A stretch of DNA of 64,000 bases from Paracyclopina nana. Its lineage: Eukaryota; Arthropoda; Copepoda; Cyclopoida; Cyclopettidae. Each line of letters opens with the position of its first letter. The stretch's first letter is position 1. Below are positions 1 through 8,937 of this stretch, piece after piece. The position numbers and the translations under genes were made by a program. The stretch is from NCBI GenBank assembly GCA_019096065.1, contig JAGUCH010000002.1, positions 322,501-386,500 on the forward strand, given 5' to 3'. The notes under the pieces were generated by a model. That model did no database searches. It was not told the DNA's origin and worked only from the letters and a program-made list of their open reading frames with translations.

Positions 1-1
1 T

Positions 2-106
2 GCTGCCAATTCAACTGAGTCACAATTGCCAGACAGGGAGGAAAATCAAGCGCCTTTGGTGCCAAGTCTTTGCAATCAAGTCGAAGAAGACCAAGACAAG
101 TCATGA
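2..106 (+). CDS. 3' end of an upstream plus-strand gene (partial)
   Basis: The first 106 bases keep one frame open for 34 codons and end in TGA at 104-106. The residues are polar and acidic (the end reads NQVEEDQDKS). A canonical AATAAA lies at 198-203, about 90 bases after the stop, which suits a terminal exon. The rest of the gene would lie left of the window. It converges on PDIA6, whose own minus-strand AATAAA (plus TTTATT, 184-189) overlaps the same short region. No domain can be recognised from so short a tail, so the call rests only on the open frame plus the poly(A) signal. Confidence 0.4.
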   Translation, partial: AANSTESQLPDREENQAPLVPSLCNQVEEDQDKS

Positions 107-507
107 GGAGAAACGTTGTCATTTTACCTGGTTTTTGATTAATAACTAGTGATGGAATCATAGCTAATACATTCACATTCTGTTTTATTGGTAAATGAAT
201 AAAGACATTTTAATTTTTTATCTTAAAAATGTTTTAGCAAGTGTACTCAAAATTCAAGTGTCAAGTGAGGTATATTTTCTCCCAAATATTGTGAGAATCG
301 AGAGCAACATATTCAATAATGCGACATTTTCACTTTAAAACATGGCAAATAGTGGTCCAAGAGAACAAAATACAACACTCACTTCAAAAGTATTTCACTC
401 CAAAATAATGGGCCCCCAAACAATACATTTGTTGAGGTCGCAGTTGCTATAAAGTGAGGGAAGATTTAAATCACAGATTGTCTAGCCCAATTTGAGGTTG
501 TGCCATT
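107..507. other. Convergent 3' UTR region
   Basis: This AT-rich stretch lies between two converging stops. It holds a plus-strand AATAAA (198-203) and a minus-strand AATAAA (plus TTTATT, 184-189). The PDIA6 3' UTR probably runs from 507 down to about 170. I see no other gene in it. Confidence 0.6.
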
Positions 508-1875
508 TTAGAGCTCCTCCTTGCCCAGATCTTCCAGCTCCACGTCAGACAAGTCAATATCTTCCTCAACTGGCAGCTCTCCGTCTTTGCCATCCCAAGG
601 ATCACTGGCTACGACTTCAGGCAGCTTGGCGCCCCTCACAGGACTGGTCCTTCCCTTGCCATAGCTCAAATCTCTGAGGAATTCGTGAATGCCATCGTTG
701 CCAAATGATCCAGTCAATACTGAGTACTTCATCTTCTTGGCTGAAACGACTGCCAATGCTGGATAGCCGAATCCTCCCACGTCCAAAGACTCTTCCAGCT
801 TGGGCTGGGCAGTTCCCTCGGCCCACAGCCATCCCCAGCCTTGTTTCTTGAACTTGTCCGCAACTTTGGTCAGCATGTCCAAGTGGCCATTTCTGCATTT
901 GGACTGGCAGTCCAGGATATGGGGCAAAAATGCAATGACGCAGAGGGGTTTCTCCAAGCAGTTTTCCTCGAGGGATTTCTGGGCTGTGACTTGGACCAGT
1001 TCAGGTGGGGGAATGTTGGCCACGTGCCTCTCCAGGGCCCAATTGACAATGTCATCAGCAGTTCTGCCTCCATCGTACTCTTCAGCCGAGGACTTCATGC
1101 CAGCTGGGAAGTATTTGATGGTGGGGTATCCGCGGACTCCATACTCACTTGCCAGTTCTTGGTAGACGGTGGCATCCACGGCTCCCAGCTTGACTTTGCC
1201 CTTGAGCTCACCAGCTGCCTTCTTCCAGTGAGGTTCGAGATTTTTGCAATGGCCGCACCAAGGGGCGAAAAACTCAACCAGCCACATGTCATCACTTTGC
1301 AGCACCAGCTTTTTGAAGTTTTTGTCAGTGAGCTCAACCACATCTCCTTTGCCGCTTCCTTCAATTAATCGTTACTATCATATAAAGTTAATTTTATATT
1401 AAACAGACGATGAACCTGATCCAGAAGAGCCTCCAGATGATGAAGATGATCGCCCACCAAGGCGATCTTGGACCATCTTTTGAGCAGCTTTTTGAGCAGC
1501 TTGGACAATGCCGTTGGCATCTCTCGAGCCTTGGTAGTCATCAGGTTTGTTCTTGTTGGATCCGAATATCTTGATCGTTGGGAAGCCCTGGATGCCAAAT
1601 TGGCTGCAAAGTTGCTTCTCCTCATCACAGTTGACCCCGCCAACGCCAATGATGCCTTTCAGGGCCTTGGCAGCTTTTTGGTACTCAGGTGCCAACTGCT
1701 TGCAATGACCACACCAAGGAGCGTAAAACTCCACAACCCAAACACCATCAGAATCCTTGACTCTGTTGTCAAAGTTGTTTGAGTTCAAGTCTATGACACC
1801 CGAGTTTTTGTTGTACAAAGCATTGACATTGAGGATGGCAAAGGCCACAAAAGTCAACGCTGCAACTGTTCTCAT
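508..1875 (-). CDS. PDIA6: Protein disulfide-isomerase A6 (P5-like)
   Basis: This is an endoplasmic-reticulum thiol oxidoreductase that forms and shuffles disulfides in secretory proteins. Two coding exons, 1416-1875 and 508-1358, are joined by a 57-bp GT-AG intron and give 436 aa. Residues 1-20 form a hydrophobic signal peptide (MRTVAALTFVAFAILNVNA). Thioredoxin domain a carries WCGHC with the active cysteines at about 55 and 58; domain a' carries the second WCGHC at about 188-191. A Ser/Gly-rich linker joins them, and the splice junction falls in that linker. A C-terminal b-type domain follows, ending in acidic residues and KEEL, an ER-retrieval signal. The length matches animal P5 proteins. 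The ATG at 1875 follows directly on an AG acceptor of a 58-bp 5'-UTR intron (1876-1933). Reading further upstream would place an implausible extension before the signal peptide. Confidence 0.96.
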
Positions 1876-1933
1876 CTGAAAAAGAAGGGTTGAATTAAGT
1901 ATCCACGAAAGTTGAAGTGTTGTCAAGATTTAC
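1876..1933 (-). other. 5'-UTR intron of PDIA6
   Basis: On the minus strand, a donor AAG|GTAAATC at 1934/1933 and a pyrimidine-rich TTTTTCAG acceptor abut the PDIA6 start codon. The 58-bp intron would leave a short untranslated first exon upstream of 1934. Confidence 0.65.
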
Positions 1934-2032
1934 CTTTGACGTTGGCCTAAACACCAAAAATCTGTCACTGAGCTGGAATAATGCACAACTTCAGAAGAAG
2001 TGTAGAAAAGACCGATGACTTGCTGCAATCTG

Positions 2033-2043
2033 ATTGGTCCATG
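2033..2043. promoter_or_regulatory. ERSE-II-like element upstream of PDIA6
   Basis: The plus strand reads ATTGGTCCATG. The mammalian ER-stress element II is ATTGG-N-CCACG, so this has one mismatch. It lies about 100 bases upstream of the putative 5'-UTR donor. A second CCAAT box is present near 2073 on the minus strand. PDIA6 is a classic unfolded-protein-response target, so the position makes sense, but the match is short. Confidence 0.4.
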
Positions 2044-2439
2044 TGGCAACTTGGAAAATGAAAACAATTCTCATTGGCTGAAGCTGTCATGCAGCACTGC
2101 CAAAATTGTCAGCTGTTGACGTTTCTGCATGTTTACTTCATTTGGCGTTTTCCCCTACTTTTTGCCTGTTTTTGTGTGAAGAAATATGAAGCTCTCTCAG
2201 CGTTTGGAATTTCGCGCGAGAAAATTAATAATCAATGCTTAATTTACCTGGTTTTATGGTTCGACAGTGATTTTTGTAAGAAAGACAAACATGTATTTAT
2301 TAAAAGTACACTGTTTACTGATTGGAAGACCTTGGCTACGCGCATGTGTCCAGCTCCACGAAAAAAGCCCAAAGTTTTGATCATTGCAGGTGCCTTAATT
2401 GTCTCATCTCATTATGTCCCATTTATATGGTACATATGG

Positions 2440-3100
2440 GACCATAGCAAATGGTCCCATAGCATTTTGTCCCATATCATTTGGTCTCATAGCAAATTGT
2501 CTCATAGCAAATTGTCTCATAGCATATTGTCACATAGCTTGTTGTCACATAGCTTGTTGTCACATAGCTTGTTGTCACATAGCTTGTTGTCACATAGCTT
2601 GTTGTCACATAGCATATTGTCTCATAGTATATTGTCTCATAGCATATTGACTCATAGCATATTGTCTCATAGCAAATTGTCACATAACAAGTTGTCTCAT
2701 AGCATATTGTTCCATATCAAATTGTCTCATAACAAATAGTTACACTATGAGACAAAATCCTATGAGACAATTTGCTATGGGACAATTTGCTATGAGACAA
2801 CAAGCTATGCGACAAAATGTTATGGGCCATTGTGCTATGAGACAATTTGCTATGAGATAACTTGTTTTGTGACAATTTGCTATGAGACAATATGCTATGT
2901 GACAAATTGCTATGAGACAATTTTCTATGGGACAATTTGCTATGAGACAAAATCCTATCCAACAATATGCTATGAGCCAATTTGCCATGTGATAATTTAC
3001 TATGAAACAATGTGCTATGAGACAATATGCTATGTGACAATAAGCCATGGGACAATTTGCTATGTGACAATAAGCAATGGGACAATTTGCTATGGGCCAT
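2440..3100. repeat. Inverted minisatellite (head-to-head 15-bp arrays)
   Basis: The left arm (about 2440-2735) is a tandem array of a unit like CATAGCAAATTGTCT. The right arm (about 2742-3095) is the same unit in reverse complement (AGACAATTTGCTATG). The two arms meet near 2740, so one strand could fold into a long imperfect hairpin. Subvariants cluster: a GTCACATAGCTTGTT form repeats near 2535-2615. Open frames through it are by-products of a 15-bp unit with no stop. Confidence 0.9.
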
Positions 3101-3325
3101 TGCAACTCCAATTTGTGACCTTGATTGTGACCTTGGGGTTCAATATGTCCTCTCTGCTTTGAATGAGCTTCAGCTCCAAATGTCTTGGCCCTGGGTTTGT
3201 TCCACCCTTGGATAAAGCGTAGTTCAGGGTCCTATTCAACACAATGATGACAATTTTGACACCAGCCTTGTCATGAAGAACTTTCAAAGCTTCTATTGCT
3301 TTATTTTCATTGCTGATGTGGCCTC
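3090..3325 (-). pseudogene. Possible exon remnant, PLD-like (weak)
   Basis: The minus strand is open from an AG near 3326 to a stop at 3090. It encodes a helical stretch (AIEALKVLHDKAGVKIVIIV) that faintly resembles the helix-strand unit before the second HKD motif of phospholipase D. No HKD motif is visible and no neighbouring exon was found. One side runs into the minisatellite. It could equally be chance coding potential. Confidence 0.2.
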
Positions 3326-3351
3326 AAACTTTAATAGCAAAATAAAGAAAC

Positions 3352-3676
3352 TAGAAATAATTATGGCAAGTTCTCCCATGCAAGCGATGTCTGGAGCTAT
3401 GGCATTCTCCTGTGGGAGATGTACACCTATGGGGAGCAACCATATGACGGGCTCACAGGCGTCGAGGTGGTCAGGTACGTCAAGACTGGAAAGCGACTTC
3501 TCAGACCCGAAGTTGCCGAAATCGAAGTCTACAGCTTCATGACTTGTGAGGATCCGGAGAAGCGGCCTAAATTTGCTGAGCTTGTCAAGTTTTTCGCTGA
3601 GAACCCTCAGTATGCCAACCTGAAAGAGCTGAAGCTGACTCAAGACCTTACAAAGCTCTCGGTTGTCAAAAATTAG
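3352..3676 (+). CDS. Orphan terminal exon of a protein tyrosine kinase
   Basis: After a TAG-type acceptor at about 3349-3351 the frame encodes the C-lobe of a tyrosine kinase. It has the subdomain IX signature (SDVWSYGILLWEMYTYGEQPY), then GKRLLRPE, then DPEKRPKF for subdomain XI, and ends in TAG at 3674-3676. The C-terminal tail of about 30 residues has no recognised domain. The HRD and DFG motifs should lie in earlier plus-strand exons. I found none in the 1.3 kb upstream, which is occupied by the inverted minisatellite and then by PDIA6 on the other strand. It is therefore either a displaced exon fragment or the end of a gene whose middle was lost. The family looks like a cytoplasmic ACK/Syk/Abl-type kinase but cannot be settled from this piece. 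Confidence 0.55.
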
Positions 3677-3849
3677 TCGCTTTACTACAAAGAATATCAT
3701 GTATATCTGACATTTTATAGCCTTCTTTTTATGACAGACAAAAATAGATGTCCAATAGCCTTGCATGTCCACTCTCTTTGAACACGGAGATCAATCCAAA
3801 GCAGACTTCAGTACTTATTTTATTGATGTATTGCATTGGGTCGATAAAA

Positions 3850-4206
3850 TCAAGAGTTTGGGTCACTCTCATTGCTCGAAAGGCTTCCAAATCCATCATC
3901 ATCTGAGGAGCAACCATCAAACTCTGATGAGTCAGACTCTGAGCTTGAGCTTGCCTCGTCCAATTGCCTCATTCTTTGAGGAATGCACCTTTGAATCAAA
4001 ATGTATGTGATACGTTAAATCAATGACGTAATATCAATGCAAAACCTTAAGAGCTCCTTGATGGTTTCATGGTGAGGATCTTCATCTAGAAGCTTTTTGG
4101 CAGTCTCCAGAGCCTCACTGAGGAATCCCCTTTGCAAGCAAAGCACCAGGTACATTTTTCTGCCAAATTCCTGGCCATTTTTGCTCCCTTCTTTGACTAT
4201 TGCCAT
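3850..4206 (-). CDS. Small acidic protein, ERICH2-like
   Basis: Two exons, 4046-4206 and 3850-3988, are joined by a 57-bp intron (donor TTAAG|GTTTTG, acceptor TTCAAAG) and give 99 aa in frame. The N-terminal half is a helical pair resembling a degenerate TPR (LSEALETAKKLLDEDPHHET, then IKELLR). The second half begins CIPQRMRQLDE and ends in a Ser/Asp/Glu-rich tail (SSSSESDSSEFDG, SSDDDGFG). This order, a TPR-like hairpin followed by an acidic serine tail, resembles the conserved C-terminal region of glutamate-rich protein 2, a cilium/testis-associated protein of unknown biochemistry. The ATG at 4206 is the first in frame after an upstream stop. The splice join and frame are seen in the sequence; the family assignment is inference from pattern memory. 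Confidence 0.5.
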
Positions 4207-4600
4207 TTTGCCAGCATGCCAACACTACTACTGATATTGATCAAACTGAGAGCATGAAATATTGACCAAATGTTTGCAATCCAATATGAGTTAAACTAGG
4301 AACCTCAAATGCCACACATCATAAAAGATCATATTCAGGCTTTAAAATCAAATTAGCTTTCAATAACCATGAATTAGTTGTGATTGAAAGTCACCAATTA
4401 TCACAAAAACGTTTGATAACCTAGCAAAATTAAGTAATGTTATGAAATGTTGCTAAAAATGGATGCATAATTATTGTAAAGTAAATCCTAGGTGACAAAA
4501 TAAAAAAACATTAATAGATTTTTCTTAAAAAAATATTTACTAAGGCCATGTTTTAAATGTCTGGTGCTTTAAAAGGTTTAATGAGCGGTAAACTCACAGT
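4207..4600. other. Non-coding, nothing recognised
   Basis: AT-rich spacer upstream of the small acidic gene. I see no open frame or repeat of note. Confidence 0.5.
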
Positions 4601-5475
4601 GCAAAAGCCGCATCGCACCTGTGCGCGCATCACAAAGCACCTACGCGTTGTGAGCAATTTGCTACCCGGATACTAGTCCTTGGAGAAAATTGCCGATGAC
4701 TTTACGAAGTAATACTTTTGTATAAGTTTGGAATCTATCGAATAAATCGAGATGAACAACTTGTTGGTTTGAAAGGTGGAACGTAACTGATCACTTTTTA
4801 TTCAGCTGAAGCTGACGAGTTTAATATGGGGGAGGGAGCGGGAAAATTCAAACACGCGTCTCCTCTCTCCGTTGCGCGCATAGCACCTAAGCGCGCGTCT
4901 ATCACTTAGCACCTGTGCGCGTGTCTCTTTGCTTCTTTTCATGCATCACATCGCTCATGTGCGCGCACTACTAAGCACTAAGTATCTCCGTTTCTGAGCG
5001 CGCATCGCACCGATCATGTGTTCGCTTAGCTTAACACCTGTGCGCGCATCTCTTTGATCCTTGGCACGCATCGCTCATGCGCGCGCATCACTTAGCACCT
5101 GGGAGCGCGTCTCTTTGCTTCTTTTCGCGCATCACATCGCTCATGTGCCCGCACTACTAAGCACTAAGTATCTCCGTTTCCGTGCTCGCATGGCACCGAT
5201 CATGTGTGCGCTTAGCTTAACACCTGTGCGCGCATTGCATCGCTCATGTTAGCGCATCACTAAGCACCTCTACGCGCGCATCGCAATGCACCTGAGCATG
5301 CATCGCATCGCTCTTGTGCGCACATTGCATTGCTCATGTGCGAGCATCACACAGCTCATGTGCGCGCATTGCACTGCTGTTGTGCGCGCATCTCACAGCT
5401 CATGTGCGCGCATCTCATTGCTCATGTGCGCGCAACGCATCGCACAGCTCATGTGCGCGCATCGCACCTTATACC
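4600..5475. repeat. CG-rich irregular satellite (GCGCGCATCRC family)
   Basis: Interspersed copies of a core like ATCGCTCATGTGCGCGC alternate with CACTTAGCACCTGTG. Longer higher-order blocks are also present: the CTAAGCACTAAGTATCTCCG block near 4972-5040 recurs near 5157-5225. The array is far richer in CpG and GCGC than the flanks. Open frames across it are satellite artefacts. Confidence 0.85.
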
Positions 5476-5815
5476 AAATACATTTTATGAAGTAATAGTG
5501 CAGTGACTAATAGAAAACAGCTAATTATTATTATGGCTGTAAATGCAAACTTCTCAGGGAAGTTAAGAGCTCGGCTATGGCAATGCAAGGTTAAAAGTTT
5601 TGTCGCATGAATGCGAGCCTTTTTGGCCTTCGTTCAGCGAAGAAGGCTGGAGAGAGTTGTGCGAATGTAGCACAGTGTAAACTTTGTGCCCCTCAGTGAA
5701 ACATGTATAATAATAATCTGGGATCTTGCTGCATGCCATTTTCACATTAGTCCATGTGAGTGCTCACATGAGAAGGTAGCAGTCAGGTGCATGAAGCAGG
5801 TGCAGTGACCTCAAA
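5476..5815 (+). other. 5' flank of the PPPDE peptidase gene
   Basis: No coding signal is visible. This interval should hold the promoter and 5' UTR of the gene starting at 5816, but I can name no specific element. Confidence 0.4.
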
Positions 5816-8032
5816 ATGGCTGACAAGAAGTATGTGGAGAGGAAAAAGGAGCCCAGCAAGAAAATCAAGAAGAGACTGATGCAAAAATTGCTGCCAGCCC
5901 ATTTCTCATTTGACCATGACGAAGAATGGTCACTGATTGGCACAGGTGCATTTTTTTTTTGGCACTTCTCTTCAATACAGTAATTTTGGTTAAGCAATGA
6001 TTTCCTTAGATTACTCAATGGTCAAGCTGAATGTGTACAGGCTGAAGGAGAGCTCGGTGGGATTCTACCACTCAGGTGTGGAATTTCGCAACCTTGAATA
6101 CACCTACTGCTGTGGCATTGGCATCTGCTACCACAAGCCCAAAAAGTGCCATTTTGCAGCCTTGCTTGGCACTGTCAACCTTGGCAATGTGGACCTGGAT
6201 GTCAAGGACTTTAGAAGTCTTCTCAAAGGTTTGCGAACAAAAAAATCGACACTGGATGGTGTGTGGCACTAGTGATTAATTCAGTGTGCCTGTTCTAGCT
6301 TCTAGGCGTATTAAGGCACTTTAGTGCCTTTTTCTTATAGCTTTAGTAAGTGATTTCAAGTTGTTCAAAGCAATAGTGCCCAATTAGCCCTATTTCGGTT
6401 TCAATTTCACAATTGCTCTCGGTTCTTATCATTAAGGGCGCTCGCTACGCTCGGACGAGAAATAGTTTTTCGGTTAGCTATCAAATACCATTATTCTCAA
6501 AGAGCATAATCACATTTTGCTTATTTGAGATTTAGAGTCTAATTCTTACAAGATCTTAAGTGCCTTTTTCTTATTGGATCTTGAGTGCCTTTTTCATAAA
6601 GGAAATTATGTGCCTTTTTCTTTAAGGAGCTTGAGTGCATTTTTCACCAAGAGACTTTAGTGCCTTTTTCTTATTGGATCTTGAGTGCCCTTTTCTCCAA
6701 GAAAGTTTAGTGCCTTTTTCGCCAAGAAAGTTTAATGCCTTTTTCTTAAAAATCTTGAGTGCCCTTTTGCATCAAGATAATTTAGTGCCCTTTTCACCAA
6801 GAGACTTTAGTGCCTTTTCCTTATTCGATCTTGAGTGCCTTTTACACCAAGAACAATTAGTGCCTTTTTCTTAAAGGATCTTGAGTGCCTTTCACACCAA
6901 GAATATTTAGTGCCTTTTTCTTAAAAGATCTTGAGTGCCTTTTTCATCAAAAAAATTTAGTGCCTTTTTTAATTATTGGACCTTTAGTGGCTTTTTCTCT
7001 TTGCAAATCCTGCTTCAAATGTCATAGTGTTTAGTGCCAAATCTAGTGCCAAAAATCATTTTTTTCAGAGATGGATGAAGTTGGGGGCTTTTCCTGCGAA
7101 GAGTACGACGTGATGGATCGATCTTGCAACATTTTCACTCAAGCCCTGGCCAAAAAATTGGGCTTCGAGGACCGATACCCCGAGGCCCTGATGCAGCAGT
7201 CCAAAATGGGCGAATTTTTGGCGCCAATTATTCACGCCCTCGACATTGTGGCAATCTCCTCAAATTCCAATGCCGAAATTTCCAGCCTCAGAAGGAATTC
7301 CATTTTGGCAAAGCCAACCAACTCAATCAGCCAAATTGAGAGGTGAAACTTCAAATTTTGAATATTTTCTAACTTTTCTCATCATTTGGAATTTTTCAAA
7401 TGTTTTTGAGTTTATCAAATATTTTGCAATTCGAATATCTCAGTTTTTCGAATTTTTCATTTGTTTTTGAATTTTTCATATGTTTTTGAATTTTTCAAAT
7501 GTTTTCAATTGGAAAATCTCAAAGTTTTCAAATGTTTTTGAATTTTTCAAATGTTTTGGAATTTTTCAAATGTTTTGGAATTTTTCAAATATTTTTGAAT
7601 TTTTCAAACGTTTTTGAGTTTTTCTAATGGTTTTGAATTTTTCAAATGTGTTTGAATTTTTCAAATGTTTTTGAATGTTTCAAATGTTTTTGAATTTTTC
7701 AAATGTTTTTGAATGTTTCAAATGTTTTTGAATGTTTCAAATGTTTTTGAATGTTTCAAATGTTTTTGAATGTTTCAAACGTTTTTGAATTTTTCAAATG
7801 TTTTGGAGTTTTTCAAATGTTTTGGATTTTTTCTTTTTTTCAAATTCAAATGATTTCAATTTTTTCTAATTATTTTAGGTCCAAGTCTACCATGAGCATT
7901 TTTAAGGGCACTCACAGCAAGAAAAGGGGGATTTTTGCCAACATTTTCCACACTTGGGGGCACAAGAGGAAAAACTCGGATAATTCAGCTGAGCCTTACA
8001 AAATACCCAGCCTTGATGAAGATGACAGCTGA
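5816..8032 (+). CDS. PPPDE-family cysteine peptidase (DeSI-like)
   Basis: Four exons, 5816-5945, 6010-6228, 7069-7342 and 7879-8032, join in frame to 258 aa. The PPPDE fold (deSUMOylating isopeptidase DeSI-1/DeSI-2 family) starts with VKLNVYRL near residue 48. The catalytic His lies in YHSGVE (about H64) and the catalytic Cys in RSCNIFTQAL (about C136). The 72-residue spacing is close to that of DeSI-1. DeSI enzymes cleave SUMO or ubiquitin conjugates. A basic N-terminal extension of about 45 residues (ERKKEPSKKIKKR) precedes the domain, and a basic Ser/Lys tail follows it; both look like lineage-specific additions. Introns 2 and 3 are filled by different minisatellites. The substrate cannot be predicted. 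An ATTAAA-type poly(A) signal lies near 8078. Confidence 0.85.
6300..7050. repeat. Minisatellite in PPPDE intron 2 (AGTGCCTTTTTC)
   Basis: About two dozen copies of a TTTAGTGCCTTTTTC / TTGAGTGCCTTTTTC core recur every 15-36 bases, separated by short variable spacers such as TTATTGGATC and ACCAAGARA. It lies wholly within intron 2 (6229-7068) and runs nearly to the acceptor. Confidence 0.9.
7370..7840. repeat. Minisatellite in PPPDE intron 3 (TTTTTGAATTTTTCAAATG)
   Basis: A 19-20 bp AT-rich unit is repeated more than 20 times in intron 3 (7343-7878). Units near the centre carry a variant GAATGTTTCAAATG. The unit is itself weakly palindromic (GAATTTTTC). It is unrelated to the repeat of intron 2. 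Confidence 0.9.
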
Positions 8033-8310
8033 AACAACTCATGCAACGTTTTTTATGTGAAAATGTACTTTTATGAATGCATTAAATACACTTAAACTCA
8101 CAGAATAATTCACTGTTTCTTAAAAAAACAGTCAAAGATAAATTTTTTTTTTTTTGAAAAAATTGCCAAATTCTCATTTTTCCACCAATTTTTAGCTACA
8201 CATTTGGAGAACTTCTAAATAATGAAAATAGCTCAAATTGGTGTGAATAAGCAGATAAATATTGAAATTCAGCTTCGAAATCAAAATTTGTTCAAAAAAG
8301 TTTCCACTTT
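8033..8310. other. 3' flank of the PPPDE gene
   Basis: AT-rich 3' UTR and spacer. Nothing else is recognised. Confidence 0.4.
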
Positions 8311-8314
8311 AAAA

Positions 8315-8575
8315 AAAATTAATAAGCCAATTTCGCCTTCTTTTCAAAATGCCGTAACTCTTTTTTTTAAATCGAATTTAATTTAGTTTTAATGACGTAT
8401 TAAGAAGTTAATCCGAACACATTTAATGATTATTCATTAAAATTGTCTGCGGAAATTTGCTGAGTTGGGAGCTCCGAGTTTCAGTTTTTAGCTGACGGCT
8501 ACATCAAAGTTGACTCTGACCATTTCGCGAGTTTTTTCCCCGCGTGCGTTTTGAAGGCATTTTGAGTTTTTGTTC
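8315..8575 (+). repeat. Dispersed repeat, inverted partner at the right end of the window
   Basis: The block with CTGAGTTGGGAGCTCCGAG, then TAGCTGACGGCTACATC, then GACCATTTCGCGAG recurs in reverse complement at 63750-64000, with scattered substitutions. The superfamily is not identifiable from one internal segment; the second copy is cut by the window edge. Confidence 0.75.
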
Positions 8576-8937
8576 CATTTTTCATGAATCAGACCTTATC
8601 TAGCAATTATCCGAATCTAGCTGAATCCAGATTTTTGTGGTGCGATTCAAGCAAATTTTATCTAATCTTCATTGGAAAAAAGTAAACATAGATGGCGCTA
8701 GTGTCAATGCATAAGTATAAGTCCTTCATTTAAATACAAACTAAAATATCTGAGTAACTTAAATATTAAAAAAAACCAATTTAATTTATATTTTCACATC
8801 AATAAAAAAAATATAATTCTAAATAACTAACATCAAAATGTAAAGAAATGTTCAACATTTAATGCAAAAATAGTTCAAGTTTATTGGGCAAAATGAGAGA
8901 TGCGAAGAAAAAAGTTGACTAATTTTGCAAAGCAATA

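Noticed and set aside
2074-3111. Several long frames (up to 221 codons) in both strands
   Set aside because: They run through a 15-bp tandem repeat without stops; the peptides are pure repeats such as SHSLL or CHIAC and carry no gene-like start or splice context.
5061-5495. Two plus-strand frames in the CG-rich satellite
   Set aside because: Products are repeat peptides of the CGCGCATCGC array; no conserved composition.
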